Below are positions 44,102-53,542 of a stretch of 64,000 nucleotides of DNA, piece after piece (the stretch's first letter is position 1; every line of letters starts with the position of its first letter). Source of the stretch: Porcincola intestinalis. GTDB lineage: Bacteria > Bacillota > Clostridia > Lachnospirales > Lachnospiraceae. The stretch is from positions 1-64,000 of the forward strand of contig NZ_VULZ01000008.1 of assembly GCF_009696445.1 (NCBI RefSeq), written 5' to 3'. The notes below the pieces were generated by a model that had not been told where the DNA came from, did not search any database, and saw only the letters and a program-made list of their open reading frames with translations. The translations under genes were made by a program, and so were the position numbers.

Positions 44102-46624
44102 ATGGATATCTTTGACCGCTATGCACCGTTCATACAGGATTTTATCTACGAGAATCGATGGGAGAATCTGCGGGCAATCCAGGTTGCGGCAGGGGAAGCC
44201 ATCTTCAACACCGACCAGAACGTTCTGCTCTGTGCCTCAACGGCCTCTGGAAAGACGGAGGCCGCCTTCTTCCCGATTCTGACGCTGTTTTCGGAGGATG
44301 AGCCAAGGTCGGTTGGATGCATCTACGTCGCACCACTTAAGGCGCTGATCAATGATCAGTTTTTGAGACTGAACGATCTGTGCAGGGATGCACAGATCCC
44401 GGTCTGGCACTGGCATGGAGATGTGTCGGCTTCAGAGAAGAAACGACTGATGAGAAAGCCATCCGGGATTCTTCAGATCACACCGGAGTCACTGGAAGCG
44501 CTTCTGATACACAAGCATGCGGATATACCGAGCCTGTTCGGCGATCTGCGGTTTGTTGTGATCGATGAAATTCATTCCATGCTGCGGGGTGACCGCGGCG
44601 GACAGACCTTGTGTCTGATTGAACGGCTGTCACGTCTTGCAGGTGTCCGGCCACGGCGAATCGGGTTGTCAGCGACCATCGGCGATACGAAAAAAGCCGG
44701 AGCATTTCTGTCCGCCGGTTCCGGCAGGGGCTGTGTGATCCCGAGAATTGAAACGAAAGGGGTGCAGTGGCGGCTGTCGATGGAACACTTTTATAACAGT
44801 GCCCCGCAGGCAGACGAGGCATGGTATATCGGGACAGACACCATGATTCCTGGAACTGTACAATCAGCAAGCCTGACCGCCGTACCGTCAGGCCGTCAGG
44901 AGCTGAACAGATCATCTGCCGCACCGGCAGACCGTCAGGAGCTGAGCAGTCCATCCGCCGCACCGGCAGGCCGCCAGGAGCAGGTTAAGCCGTCTGCTGC
45001 CATGCCAGAAAACGGGCAGGAGCGGGACAGTCTATTCGCTTTGCAGGTGGGCAGGCAGCAGGACACAGCTGCATCACACCTGGGTGCTATAAAGAAAGAA
45101 CCGGCACCGGAGATCCTGGCGCCGCGCTGCGAGGCGACAGACAAAGCACCATATGCGGCGGACCCAGGCTGCGGGTATATCTTCGAGCATACGCGGGGCA
45201 AAAAGTGCCTGGTTTTCACAAATTCGCGCGAGGAGTGCGAGGCTGTCACGACAACGCTCCGTCAGTACTGCGAGAAAAATCACGAGCCGGACCGTTTCCT
45301 GATCCACCATGGAAACCTCGCGACCTCCTTCCGCCAGAGTGCGGAGGAGCAGATGAAGGATGACGACAACCGCATGACGATCTGCACAACCTCGACGCTG
45401 GAGCTCGGGATCGACATTGGTCGGCTGGAGCGCGCTTTTCAGGTAGAGGCGCCCTTCACGGTATCGTCATTTCTGCAGCGGATGGGCCGGACAGGCAGGC
45501 GTGGGGAGCCCTGCGAGATGTGGTTTGTCATGCGCGAGGAACATGCGGAGCCCCGGGACCTGTTTCCGGACACGATTCCCTGGTCCCTGATTCAGGGGAT
45601 TGCGCTGGTGCAGCTGTATCTGGAGGAACGCTGGGTCGAGCCGCCGAGAGACGGCCGTCTGCCCTACAGCCTGCTTTACCACCAGACGATGTCGACGCTC
45701 GCCTCCTGCGGGGAAATGACGCCGCAGGAGCTCGCCTCCCGCGTCCTGACGCTGGCTTACTTCCACAATATCACAGCCGAAGACTACAAAGTGCTGCTGC
45801 ATCATCTGCTGGAGACGGACCAGATCCAGTGGACAGAAGAGGGCGGGCTGATTGTCGGACTGGCCGGGGAACGGATCACAAACTCGTTCAAGTTCTACGC
45901 TGTGTTTCAGGAGAACGAGGAGTACAGTGTCCGCTGCGAATCGGAGGAGATCGGAACCATCGTGAAGCCGCCGCCAGTGGGGGAGCGGATTGCAATCGCC
46001 GGTCATGTGTGGGTCTGCGAGGAGGTTGACCGGGTGCATCACCAGGTCTACGTCCACATGATCAAGGGCAATGTGCCGGCCTATTTCGGGGATGAGCCGG
46101 GAGACATCCACACAAGGATTCTGGAGCGAATGGCGCAGGTACTGCGCGAGAATACGGATTATCCCTACTTGAGGAAACATGCGAGAGCCCGTCTTCTCAC
46201 AGCCAGAAGGGCGGCAGCGGCCTCCGGCATGAATGACAGGCCGCTGATCTGTCTCGGTGAGCGGATGTACTGCCTGTTTCCATGGCTTGGAAGCTATGCA
46301 TTTCTGGCGCTGGAGCGGCTGCTGCGGCTTCGGTGTGCCGACAGGCTCGGGCTGAAGGGGTTCAACTCTGTCAGACCGTATTTTATCCAGTTTACCCTCG
46401 GGGTCAGCGAAGCGGAGTTCTTCCGGATTCTGGGGGAGGAGGCAGAAAAGCCATTTGACCCGATGGAGCTGCTTTACCCGAAAGAGGTACCGGTGTTTGA
46501 CAAGTATGACGACCTGCTTCCGGAGGAACTTGTCCGGAAGGGCTTTGCGTATGGAGTCCTGGACATCGAAGGCATGAAGAAGCGGGTCCGGGAATGGGCA
46601 GATCGATACGGACAGGAAGCTTGA
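44102..46624 (+). CDS. DEAD/DEAH-box helicase (SngC/BrxHI-like)
   Basis: This 840-residue superfamily 2 helicase has motif I 'CASTASGKTEAAFF' near residue 45, DEAH-type motif II 'VIDEIHSM' near 154, motif III 'GLSATIGD' near 187, and motif VI 'QRMGRTGRRGEP' near 458. It is related to Lhr-like helicases. Its partner is the ATPase gene just upstream, and together they match the ATPase and helicase of Shango or type 2 BREX. Between the two RecA lobes (about residues 260-330) lies a low-complexity insert with four 13-residue units of the form xAxPxxRQExxxx. No TerB gene is adjacent. The nuclease or effector is not evident. Confidence 0.85.
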   Translation: MDIFDRYAPFIQDFIYENRWENLRAIQVAAGEAIFNTDQNVLLCASTASGKTEAAFFPILTLFSEDEPRSVGCIYVAPLKALINDQFLRLNDLCRDAQIPVWHWHGDVSASEKKRLMRKPSGILQITPESLEALLIHKHADIPSLFGDLRFVVIDEIHSMLRGDRGGQTLCLIERLSRLAGVRPRRIGLSATIGDTKKAGAFLSAGSGRGCVIPRIETKGVQWRLSMEHFYNSAPQADEAWYIGTDTMIPGTVQSASLTAVPSGRQELNRSSAAPADRQELSSPSAAPAGRQEQVKPSAAMPENGQERDSLFALQVGRQQDTAASHLGAIKKEPAPEILAPRCEATDKAPYAADPGCGYIFEHTRGKKCLVFTNSREECEAVTTTLRQYCEKNHEPDRFLIHHGNLATSFRQSAEEQMKDDDNRMTICTTSTLELGIDIGRLERAFQVEAPFTVSSFLQRMGRTGRRGEPCEMWFVMREEHAEPRDLFPDTIPWSLIQGIALVQLYLEERWVEPPRDGRLPYSLLYHQTMSTLASCGEMTPQELASRVLTLAYFHNITAEDYKVLLHHLLETDQIQWTEEGGLIVGLAGERITNSFKFYAVFQENEEYSVRCESEEIGTIVKPPPVGERIAIAGHVWVCEEVDRVHHQVYVHMIKGNVPAYFGDEPGDIHTRILERMAQVLRENTDYPYLRKHARARLLTARRAAAASGMNDRPLICLGERMYCLFPWLGSYAFLALERLLRLRCADRLGLKGFNSVRPYFIQFTLGVSEAEFFRILGEEAEKPFDPMELLYPKEVPVFDKYDDLLPEELVRKGFAYGVLDIEGMKKRVREWADRYGQEA

Positions 46625-46694
46625 GCAGATGAAGTCCGATTCTGTGAGAGCGTGAGAAATATGAAGGAAACAAGATGGAAAGGAGATGCCTGAC

Positions 46695-47471
46695 ATGATT
46701 GATTATTCAGAAGGATCCGGGAAGCTTTATCACATCCAGGTGGCGCCGGGGGAGGTCGGGAGGTATGTCATTCTCCCTGGGGATCCAAAACGGTGCGAGA
46801 AGATCGCGCGTCACTTTGACGATGCGAAGCTGATTGCGGACAATCGTGAATTCACCACCTACACAGGGACACTCGACGGGGTGAAGGTTTCTGTCACATC
46901 GACCGGAATCGGAGGCCCCTCCGCCGCGATTGCGATGGAAGAGCTGAAGAGGTGCGGCGCAGATACCTTTATCCGTGTCGGCACCTGCGGAGGCATGGCA
47001 CTGGATGTCAAGGGAGGGGACCTGGTCATCGCGACCGGTGCGATCCGTGCGGAGGGCACCAGCCGGGAGTATGCGCCGATCGAGTTCCCGGCGGTGGCGG
47101 ACTTTGATGTTGTTTGTGCACTGACACAGGCGGCGCAGAAGCTGGGCAGGCACTACCACACAGGTGTCGTTCAGTGCAAGGATTCCTTCTACGGTCAGCA
47201 CGAGCCAGAGGCGAAGCCAGTGGGCTATGACCTGCTCAACAAGTGGAATGCCTGGCTGAAGCTCGGGACACTGGCCTCGGAAATGGAGTCTGCGGCGCTC
47301 TTCATCGTGGCGTCTGCGCTCCATGTCCGGGTTGGGACGGTGCTGCTTGCGATCGCGAATCAGGAGCGCGCAAAGGCAGGACTGGACAATGAGCAGGTCC
47401 ACGATACGGAAGGAGCGATCGACACTGCCATCGAAGCGATACGAATTTTGATTGCACGTGACGATGCCTGA
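46695..47471 (+). CDS. udp: Uridine phosphorylase
   Basis: This 258-residue nucleoside phosphorylase cleaves uridine with phosphate to uracil and ribose-1-phosphate. '[20 protein letters not shown]' is the phosphate-binding start, '[20 protein letters not shown]' and 'IRVGTCGGM' the active-site loops, and '[17 protein letters not shown]' the ribose-binding Glu-Met-Glu motif. The start at 46695 has AAGGAG at the right spacing; the ATG at 46686 is too close to it. It is followed by cytidine deaminase, giving a pyrimidine salvage pair. Confidence 0.92.
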   Translation: MIDYSEGSGKLYHIQVAPGEVGRYVILPGDPKRCEKIARHFDDAKLIADNREFTTYTGTLDGVKVSVTSTGIGGPSAAIAMEELKRCGADTFIRVGTCGGMALDVKGGDLVIATGAIRAEGTSREYAPIEFPAVADFDVVCALTQAAQKLGRHYHTGVVQCKDSFYGQHEPEAKPVGYDLLNKWNAWLKLGTLASEMESAALFIVASALHVRVGTVLLAIANQERAKAGLDNEQVHDTEGAIDTAIEAIRILIARDDA

Positions 47472-47610
47472 CGGGAGAGACTGACTTTGCCCGGAAGGGC
47501 TGTTTGATCTGTGTCGATCGGAATGAGCGGGCATGGCAGGCGTCAAGGCAGTCCGTGGAGGACACCACACCGCAGGACATGTCCGCGTGATGCGACAGGA
47601 GGAAGAGATT

Positions 47611-48033
47611 ATGACAGAGCAGGAGGTCCGGGATATCTGCAGGCTGGCGGTCCGTATGCGGGAGCGGGCGTATACGCCCTACTCGCATTTCCGGGTCGGA
47701 GCGGCGCTGCTTGGAGTGAGCGGGCGGGTCTACACGGGCTGCAACATCGAGAATGCATCCTATCCGGTTTCGGTCTGCGCGGAGCGGACGGCGCTGTTCA
47801 AGGCCGTCTCAGAAGGAGAGCGCGAATTTCAGGCACTCGCCATCGCCGGCGGACCGGAGGGCGGGGCGCTTCAATACTGCGCGCCCTGCGGTGTCTGCAG
47901 GCAGGCGTTTCAGGAATTCTGCCCGCCGCATTTCCCGATCTACCTGGCAAAGTCCGAGACAGACTTTCGACGGTATGAACTTCAGGAGCTGCTGCCGGAA
48001 GCGTTTGGAGGTGGCAACCTGCGGGAAAACTGA
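47611..48033 (+). CDS. cdd: Cytidine deaminase
   Basis: This 140-residue zinc enzyme deaminates cytidine and deoxycytidine to uridine and deoxyuridine, feeding the uridine phosphorylase encoded upstream. The zinc and catalytic motifs are complete: 'TGCNIENASYPVSVCAERTA' with the catalytic Glu, and 'CAPCGVCRQAF' with two Cys ligands. The ATG at 47611 is preceded by AGGAGGAAG. Upstream in-frame starts would add a non-family extension. A 173-base spacer without a supported gene follows. Confidence 0.92.
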   Translation: MTEQEVRDICRLAVRMRERAYTPYSHFRVGAALLGVSGRVYTGCNIENASYPVSVCAERTALFKAVSEGEREFQALAIAGGPEGGALQYCAPCGVCRQAFQEFCPPHFPIYLAKSETDFRRYELQELLPEAFGGGNLREN

Positions 48034-48206
48034 ACCTGTGAATCCGGGCCGGCACCGGGGAAAGGTATGCAGTGCGCGACACTTCAGCACAGCAGAGCTG
48101 CCGCGAGGCAGTCTGGAAAGCGCAGCGTGATGCCGTTCGTGCGGCTCCTGCCTGAGGAGGTTGTGGACGCGTTCGGGGATGGCGAGACAATCAGGAAGGG
48201 TGAGAC

Positions 48207-49058
48207 ATGACATCAGATCTGGGGCGATACTATGTCCAGCATTATTTTAACCTGGCAAATTTCGGGAAGTATCTGATTGTGGCAATCATCGGGCTTGCAG
48301 CCGTCATGGCCGTCATGCTGACGATTGCCTGGCAGCAGAGACAGGCGACCGAGAGAAGCATCCGGGAACATTTTTCGTATGACCGGGAGGCGTATGCGCA
48401 TGACGTCCGCTACCGGGAGTCGGTCAACAGCCGCATCTACAGCCGGAGGAGGGCAGCTGCCCACAGGGGGATCAGCATCATTGAGAGTTTTTACGAGCTT
48501 GTGTTTTCAAGCACATCGATCCTGCTGTTTCTGAGCCTTTACAACATTGTGGATTGGCATATGCCGCAGGTCTGGGCAGTCTGGGACAAGTACAAGGACC
48601 TGATACTTGTCATTTTCCTGATGTTTTCGGTGCTTTTCGCAAACATCCTTGACCGCTTCCTTGTGCAGCTGCCGCACCTGTCGGATGAAGACAAGGGAGC
48701 CCTGAGACTGGTCAGCAACCTCTATATCATCCTGATTCTGCTGTACATCAAGTTCATCTATGAGGATGCCAACTACGACTCGATGATCATCTACTTCATC
48801 AGCCTGTCACTGGGCCGGTTCATCTACTTTGACTTTTCGTGGCAGGATTTTACAAAAACGGTTTCCGGCGTGCTGTCCAAGCTTCCGGTCATGCTGCTCC
48901 TTCTGGCCTACTCGGCGTTCATGTGCTGGTACGGATTCAGGGTGGACTTTCTGCTGACTTCAAATGGTGTGCTTGTGAGCACCCTGATCGCGCACCTTTT
49001 CATGGATCTCTCGATCTTTATCCTCGAGAAAATGCAGCTGCTGAAGCTGTTTCTCTGA
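48207..49058 (+). CDS. Multi-spanning membrane protein of unknown function
   Basis: This 283-residue protein has about seven hydrophobic helices: one at 20-42, then a basic cytoplasmic loop rich in Arg ('SRIYSRRRAAAHRG'), then helices from about 95 onward ('YELVFSSTSILLFLSLYNIV', 'LILVIFLMFSVLFANILDRF', 'LPVMLLLLAYSAFMCWYGF'). I do not recognise the family. AAGGGTGAG lies before the ATG. It stands between cdd and a secreted peptidoglycan-binding protein and is not obviously in an operon with either. Confidence 0.75.
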   Translation: MTSDLGRYYVQHYFNLANFGKYLIVAIIGLAAVMAVMLTIAWQQRQATERSIREHFSYDREAYAHDVRYRESVNSRIYSRRRAAAHRGISIIESFYELVFSSTSILLFLSLYNIVDWHMPQVWAVWDKYKDLILVIFLMFSVLFANILDRFLVQLPHLSDEDKGALRLVSNLYIILILLYIKFIYEDANYDSMIIYFISLSLGRFIYFDFSWQDFTKTVSGVLSKLPVMLLLLAYSAFMCWYGFRVDFLLTSNGVLVSTLIAHLFMDLSIFILEKMQLLKLFL

Positions 49059-49201
49059 GCTGCAGGGAGCTGTAAAGCGCGGCGCACTATGTCGCCGTGT
49101 GGTTGCCGCAGGTTGTCCTGAATGATAAGATAGAGGCAGGATACACCGATACACCGTGGGATGAGGGGCCTGCGGAGGAAAGCTGTTAAGGGGAAGATGG
49201 C

Positions 49202-50263
49202 ATGAGGGGGAAGAGATGGACGCTGCTTTTTGCTGCATGCGCGGCGGGTACGGCGCTTCTGGCATATCCGGCATCGGCAGTGACGGTGAAGTGGGAAGAC
49301 CTGACGAATGCACAGCAGAAGGCGGCTTATCAAAGTCTTGAATCTGAGAATGAGAGCCTGCGCGCGCAGCTGAAGGAGCTGCAGGCGCAGACTGCTGCAG
49401 GAAGCAGCGCAGATAATAACGGCGGAGCATCAGCGGATGGCGAAACATCTGCCGGAAGCGCAGCGGATTCGGATGATGCTGCACCAGCGGACGCATCAGA
49501 TGGAAATGCGGAATCAGGGGCAGATGCACAAGGAATAGCTGGTTCCGGCAGTGGAGGCGATGCAGACAGTGGAAGCACTGCAGCAGGCAGCGGGGAAAGC
49601 GCGCAGACGCAGCGAAAGGACACAGCCACATTTCTGAAGGATATCGGGGCTTCATTTGAGAAAAGACAGACTGAAGCCGGGACCTGCAGCGCGGACCAGA
49701 TCGCCCAGATGTCCGCATCCGATTTGTGGGCATACCGCTTCCGGTGCGCGGAGGCGGAGCGGGATTTTTACGAGGCGTACAAGGGCGCCCAGCTGGAGAG
49801 CCTGAATCTTCAGTATCTCTGCGACGAGTACTGTGCGGGACTTGGAAAGCAGTACAAGGCGGAGACAGCCTGGAAAGACACGCAGGATGCGGACAAGACC
49901 AGTCAGCTGTACTCGGCAGGCTATTACAACCGTGCTTATGCGCTGGTAGAGCTTCATGACTACTACAGTCTGGAGCTGCCGGATGGCTACCAGGACCTGA
50001 AGGAGGCTGTCGACAAGATGAACGCTGCCGCAGGCGCGGAGACAAGGAACGCTTCGGCAGACAGCGCAGCGGTGAAGAAGGTGCAGGAGCTTCTGAATGC
50101 ACTGGGATTCTTATGCGGGACGCCGGATGGGATCTGCGGGCGCCAGACGGTAAGCTGCATCGAGCGGTTCCAGACCATGTATGGGTTTGAGCCGGCGGAC
50201 GGTCTGATTGACGACGAGCTGCTGGGTCAGATGCAGGAGATGCTGAACCGGCAAGGTGCGTGA
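49202..50263 (+). CDS. Secreted protein with C-terminal peptidoglycan-binding domain
   Basis: This 353-residue exported protein has a signal peptide at residues 1-23 (ending 'LLAYPASA'), a short coiled coil ('AAYQSLESENESLRAQLKEL'), and a long Ser/Ala/Gly/Asp linker (about 62-140). A helical middle domain follows, then a C-terminal PG_binding_1 domain ('KKVQELLNALGFLCGTPDGI', 'GRQTVSCIERFQTMYGF'). The last domain binds cell-wall peptidoglycan, so the protein is likely wall-attached. No hydrolase motif is visible. GGGGAAG lies upstream. Its end overlaps the region just before moaA. Confidence 0.82.
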   Translation: MRGKRWTLLFAACAAGTALLAYPASAVTVKWEDLTNAQQKAAYQSLESENESLRAQLKELQAQTAAGSSADNNGGASADGETSAGSAADSDDAAPADASDGNAESGADAQGIAGSGSGGDADSGSTAAGSGESAQTQRKDTATFLKDIGASFEKRQTEAGTCSADQIAQMSASDLWAYRFRCAEAERDFYEAYKGAQLESLNLQYLCDEYCAGLGKQYKAETAWKDTQDADKTSQLYSAGYYNRAYALVELHDYYSLELPDGYQDLKEAVDKMNAAAGAETRNASADSAAVKKVQELLNALGFLCGTPDGICGRQTVSCIERFQTMYGFEPADGLIDDELLGQMQEMLNRQGA

Positions 50264-50270
50264 GTGGGAT

Positions 50271-51425
50271 ATGAAAGATTGTTTCGGAAGAGAAATTGAC
50301 TACCTGCGGATCTCGATTACAGACCGCTGCAATCTGAGATGCAGGTACTGTATGCCGGACGGCATGTCCGGCAAGCTGTGTCATGAGGATGTCCTGCGGT
50401 ACGAGGAGTTTCTCCGGATTGTACGAGCCGCCTCAAGACTTGGAATCCGTCATCTGAAGGTGACCGGCGGAGAACCGCTGGTGCGGCGGGGCTGCCCGGC
50501 ATTCATCGGCGCGCTGAAGGCGGTCAAGGGCATCCAGACGGTGACGCTGACGACGAATGGGCTTCTTCTGAGAGAGAATCTGGATGCGCTTGTGCAGGCG
50601 GGCGTGGACGGCATCAACGTGAGTCTTGACACGACAGACCCGCAGCAGTACCGGCTGATCACCGGGGACAGCGGGGTGGGCGGTGCAGAGGAGGCTTCCG
50701 CGGCGCTTCTTGAGGCAGCAAAGCGGGGGATCCGCGTCAAGGTGAACGCCGTGACGATGCCGGGGACAGATGTTCTCAGCCTGATTTCATTTGCAAGGGA
50801 GCATCCGGTGGACGTGCGCTTTATAGAAATGATGCCGATCGGGTACGGCCGGCTGTTTCCGGATTCGGATAACCGAAGGCTCATAGCCCGGCTTGCAGAG
50901 GCGTTTCCGGATCTGGAACCTGAGAGTGAGGCCGCTCTGGAGTTGCTTTGGGAGGCTGCCGGAAGGGAGAAGGCCTTTTCTTTTGCAGAGCGTCATTCTC
51001 TGGAAAGAATAACGAAAAAGCATGGGGAAGGGCCGGCGGTGTATTTCCACATCCCGGGGTATCAGGGCAGCATCGGCTTTATCAGCGCGGTGCACGGGAA
51101 GTTCTGCTCTTCCTGCAACCGGATTCGGCTGACGTCGACCGGATTTCTGAAGACCTGCCTCTGCTACGACCAGGGCGCGGACCTCAGGGCAGTGCTGAGG
51201 GACGCGGGGCCGGACAGCAGACCTGGGGCAGCGTCAGACAGCGGCAGGTGTGTGAAACAGACCGCTGGATGCGCGGAGCGGACCGTTGACTGCGCGGGGC
51301 CGGACAGGGATCTGCAGCTGGAGGAGGTCATGCGGGCGGCGATTCTGAAAAAACCGGCTGCCCACTGTTTTGAGACACCTGATCAGATGACGGAGCATCA
51401 TGAAATGAGCCAGATTGGAGGATAA
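50271..51425 (+). CDS. moaA: GTP 3',8-cyclase MoaA (molybdenum cofactor step 1)
   Basis: This 384-residue radical-SAM enzyme, with MoaC, converts GTP to cyclic pyranopterin monophosphate. The N-terminal 4Fe-4S cluster is held by Cys20, Cys24 and Cys27 ('RCNLRCRYC'). The C-terminal cluster uses 'FCSSCNRIRLTSTGFLKTCL'. The protein ends in Gly-Gly, needed for MoaA activity. Between the second cluster and the C-terminus lies an unusual insert with three 7-residue Cys-containing units (CVKQTAG, CAERTVD, CAGPDRD). The first gene of a four-gene cofactor operon, it is followed 6 bases later by the MOSC-MogA gene. Confidence 0.93.
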   Translation: MKDCFGREIDYLRISITDRCNLRCRYCMPDGMSGKLCHEDVLRYEEFLRIVRAASRLGIRHLKVTGGEPLVRRGCPAFIGALKAVKGIQTVTLTTNGLLLRENLDALVQAGVDGINVSLDTTDPQQYRLITGDSGVGGAEEASAALLEAAKRGIRVKVNAVTMPGTDVLSLISFAREHPVDVRFIEMMPIGYGRLFPDSDNRRLIARLAEAFPDLEPESEAALELLWEAAGREKAFSFAERHSLERITKKHGEGPAVYFHIPGYQGSIGFISAVHGKFCSSCNRIRLTSTGFLKTCLCYDQGADLRAVLRDAGPDSRPGAASDSGRCVKQTAGCAERTVDCAGPDRDLQLEEVMRAAILKKPAAHCFETPDQMTEHHEMSQIGG

Positions 51426-51431
51426 CCAGAC

Positions 51432-52448
51432 ATGGAGGGAACAGTGAAGGCGGTCTGCACCAGCAGCGTGAAGGGCGTCCGGAAGGAGCCGGTGAAGGAG
51501 GCGCGCCTGATTGAGGACTATGGCATTGAGAAGGATGCCCATGCCGGCAAATGGCACAGGCAGGTCAGCCTGCTTTCCTGGGAAAAGGTCCAGGAGTTCA
51601 ACAAGAGCGGCGCAGGCGTGAGCGACGGGGACTTCGGGGAGAATCTGCTTGTGTCCGGGATCAACTTCAGGAGTCTTCCGGTCGGGACGCGTTTCCTGAT
51701 CTGCCCGGCTGAGGAGGCTGTCCATGCGGCGGCAGACAGCCTGACTGAGGAGACTGTCCATGCAACCGACCTGAAAAACGAGGAAGCTGCCGGGGGCGCT
51801 CTCCTCGAGCTGACGCAGATTGGCAAGGCCTGCCATCATTCCTGCGAGATCAGAAAGCGTGTCGGGGTCTGCATCATGCCGACGGACGGCGTGTTTGCGA
51901 AGGTTGTCCGGGGCGGGATGGTGAAGCCGGGAGACCGTGTTCGGGTGCTTCCGCCTGACCCGGACCGGCCGTATACAGCAGCGGTGATCACGCTGAGCGA
52001 CCGTGCATTTTCGGGCGTCTACGAGGACAGAAGCGGGCCGAAGGCGGCCGAAGTCCTGAAGGCAGCAGGCTATGAGGTGGTCGAGACGATTCTGCTGCCG
52101 GATGACCAGAGCAGGCTTGAGCGGGAGCTCGAGCGGCTCGCCGACCAGAGACAGGTCAGCCTGGTGCTGACGACAGGTGGAACCGGGTTCTCGGAGCGGG
52201 ACTGCACGCCGGAGGCAACGCGGGCAGTCGCGGACCGGGATGCGCCCGGGATCGCGGAAGCGATCCGGGTGAGATCGCTGGCAGTGACCGACCATGCGAT
52301 GCTGTCGAGAGGCGTGTCCGTTATCCGGAAGAAAACACTGATTGTCAACCTGCCGGGATCGGTCAAAGCGGTGCAGGAGAGCCTTGGATTTATTCTGGGG
52401 GCGCTGGACCACGGGCTGGGGATCCTGCGCGGGACTGCAGACAACTGA
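51432..52448 (+). CDS. MOSC domain-MogA/MoaB fusion protein
   Basis: This 338-residue protein has two parts. The N-terminal MOSC domain (about 1-165; 'GIEKDAHAGKWHRQVSLLSW', 'GDFGENLLVSGI', 'CEIRKRVGVCIMPTDGVFAK') is a sulfur-carrier or metal-binding fold. The C-terminal MogA/MoaB domain (about 175-338; 'AAVITLSDRAFSGVYEDRSG', 'LVLTTGGTGFSERDCTPEAT', 'LIVNLPGSVKAVQESLGFIL') adenylates molybdopterin before metal insertion. A repeat of about 12 residues (EEAVHAAADSLT, EETVHATDLKNE) interrupts the MOSC domain. It lies in the Mo-cofactor operon. Such fusions occur in Clostridia. Confidence 0.9.
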   Translation: MEGTVKAVCTSSVKGVRKEPVKEARLIEDYGIEKDAHAGKWHRQVSLLSWEKVQEFNKSGAGVSDGDFGENLLVSGINFRSLPVGTRFLICPAEEAVHAAADSLTEETVHATDLKNEEAAGGALLELTQIGKACHHSCEIRKRVGVCIMPTDGVFAKVVRGGMVKPGDRVRVLPPDPDRPYTAAVITLSDRAFSGVYEDRSGPKAAEVLKAAGYEVVETILLPDDQSRLERELERLADQRQVSLVLTTGGTGFSERDCTPEATRAVADRDAPGIAEAIRVRSLAVTDHAMLSRGVSVIRKKTLIVNLPGSVKAVQESLGFILGALDHGLGILRGTADN

Positions 52449-52475
52449 GAAGAGAACAGGAGAAGAGAGGATAAG

Positions 52476-53519
52476 ATGAAGCTGATCAGGACAGTCGATG
52501 CGGAAGGTGCGGTGCTGTGCCACGATGTGACGCAGATCATTCCGGGAACATTCAAGGGCCCCGCATTCCGCAAGGGGCATGTCATTACAAAGGAAGATAT
52601 CCCGGTGCTTCTGAGCATCGGGAAGGAGAATCTCTATGTCTGGGAGAAGAAGGAAGGCATGCTCCATGAAGATGAGGCGGCTGCCGTCCTGCGGGATCTG
52701 GCAATCGGCGCCCATATGAGCGCGAGCGAGCCAAAGGAAGGGAAGATCGAGCTGACGGCTGACTGTGACGGCCTGTTCAAGGTTGATTCGGGAGCGCTGC
52801 GGCTGGTCAACCGGACACCCCAGATGATGATCGCCACGCGGCATGGAAACACACCGGTCCGAAAGGGCGACAAGCTTGCCGGGACGAGGATCATCCCGCT
52901 CGTGATCGAGGAGCAGAAAATGAACGATCTGTCGGCATGTGTCCGTGAGGCAACAGGCGGCAGACCGATCCTGTCGCTTCATCCATTTGTCCATAAGAGG
53001 ATCGGGATTGTGACGACAGGCTCGGAGGTATATAAGGGACGGATCAAGGATTCGTTCACGCCGATCCTCGAAAGGAAGCTCCAGGAGTACGACACGGAGG
53101 TGGTCGGGCACGAGGTCACGGATGACGATGACCGGATGACGACGGCCGCCATCTGGAAGATGGTCGGTCTCGGGGCGGACGTGGTGCTCTGCACAGGCGG
53201 CATGAGCGTCGACCCGGATGACCGGACACCGCTCGCAATCCGGAATACCGGAGCGGAAATCGTGACGTACGGTGCACCGGTTCTGCCCGGCGCAATGTTC
53301 CTGCTGTCCTATCTGCAGACAGAAGGGAATAGAACGGTGACCGTCTGCGGGCTTCCGGGCTGCGTGATGTATGCAAAGCGTACCATCTTCGATCTGATGC
53401 TGCCGCGGATTCTTGCGAATGACCGGATCACGGCGGACGAGATTGCCGCGCTCGGGGAGGGCGGACTCTGCCTGGGCTGCAGCACCTGCATCTGGCCAAA
53501 CTGCGGCTTCGGCGTGTGA
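52476..53519 (+). CDS. MoeA-like molybdopterin-binding protein
   Basis: This 347-residue protein has a MoeA-like N-terminal part and a molybdopterin-binding domain ('[20 protein letters not shown]', '[20 protein letters not shown]', '[20 protein letters not shown]'). It is shorter than true MoeA (about 400 residues) and ends with a Cys-rich tail, '[16 protein letters not shown]'. Proteins of this type are found with molybdenum hydroxylase or cofactor genes in anaerobes and may insert Mo or carry the cofactor. AGAGAGGATAAG lies upstream. It is third in the operon and is directly followed by moaC. Confidence 0.85.
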   Translation: MKLIRTVDAEGAVLCHDVTQIIPGTFKGPAFRKGHVITKEDIPVLLSIGKENLYVWEKKEGMLHEDEAAAVLRDLAIGAHMSASEPKEGKIELTADCDGLFKVDSGALRLVNRTPQMMIATRHGNTPVRKGDKLAGTRIIPLVIEEQKMNDLSACVREATGGRPILSLHPFVHKRIGIVTTGSEVYKGRIKDSFTPILERKLQEYDTEVVGHEVTDDDDRMTTAAIWKMVGLGADVVLCTGGMSVDPDDRTPLAIRNTGAEIVTYGAPVLPGAMFLLSYLQTEGNRTVTVCGLPGCVMYAKRTIFDLMLPRILANDRITADEIAALGEGGLCLGCSTCIWPNCGFGV

Positions 53520-53542
53520 AATATAAGGAGGAGAAGGAGAGC

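Noticed and set aside
42506-46624. Type 2 BREX operon
   Set aside because: BrxD- and BrxHI-like genes alone do not make one. PglW, PglX, PglY and PglZ of that type are absent from this region.
45467-46696. 409-codon open frame opposite the helicase gene
   Set aside because: It is a shadow frame produced by the high-GC codon use of the helicase. The helicase motifs are complete on the plus strand.
51234-53111. 625-codon open frame opposite moaA, the MOSC-MogA gene and the MoeA-like gene
   Set aside because: It spans three real genes on the opposite strand, and its translation is rich in Arg, His, Pro and Cys with no domain signal.
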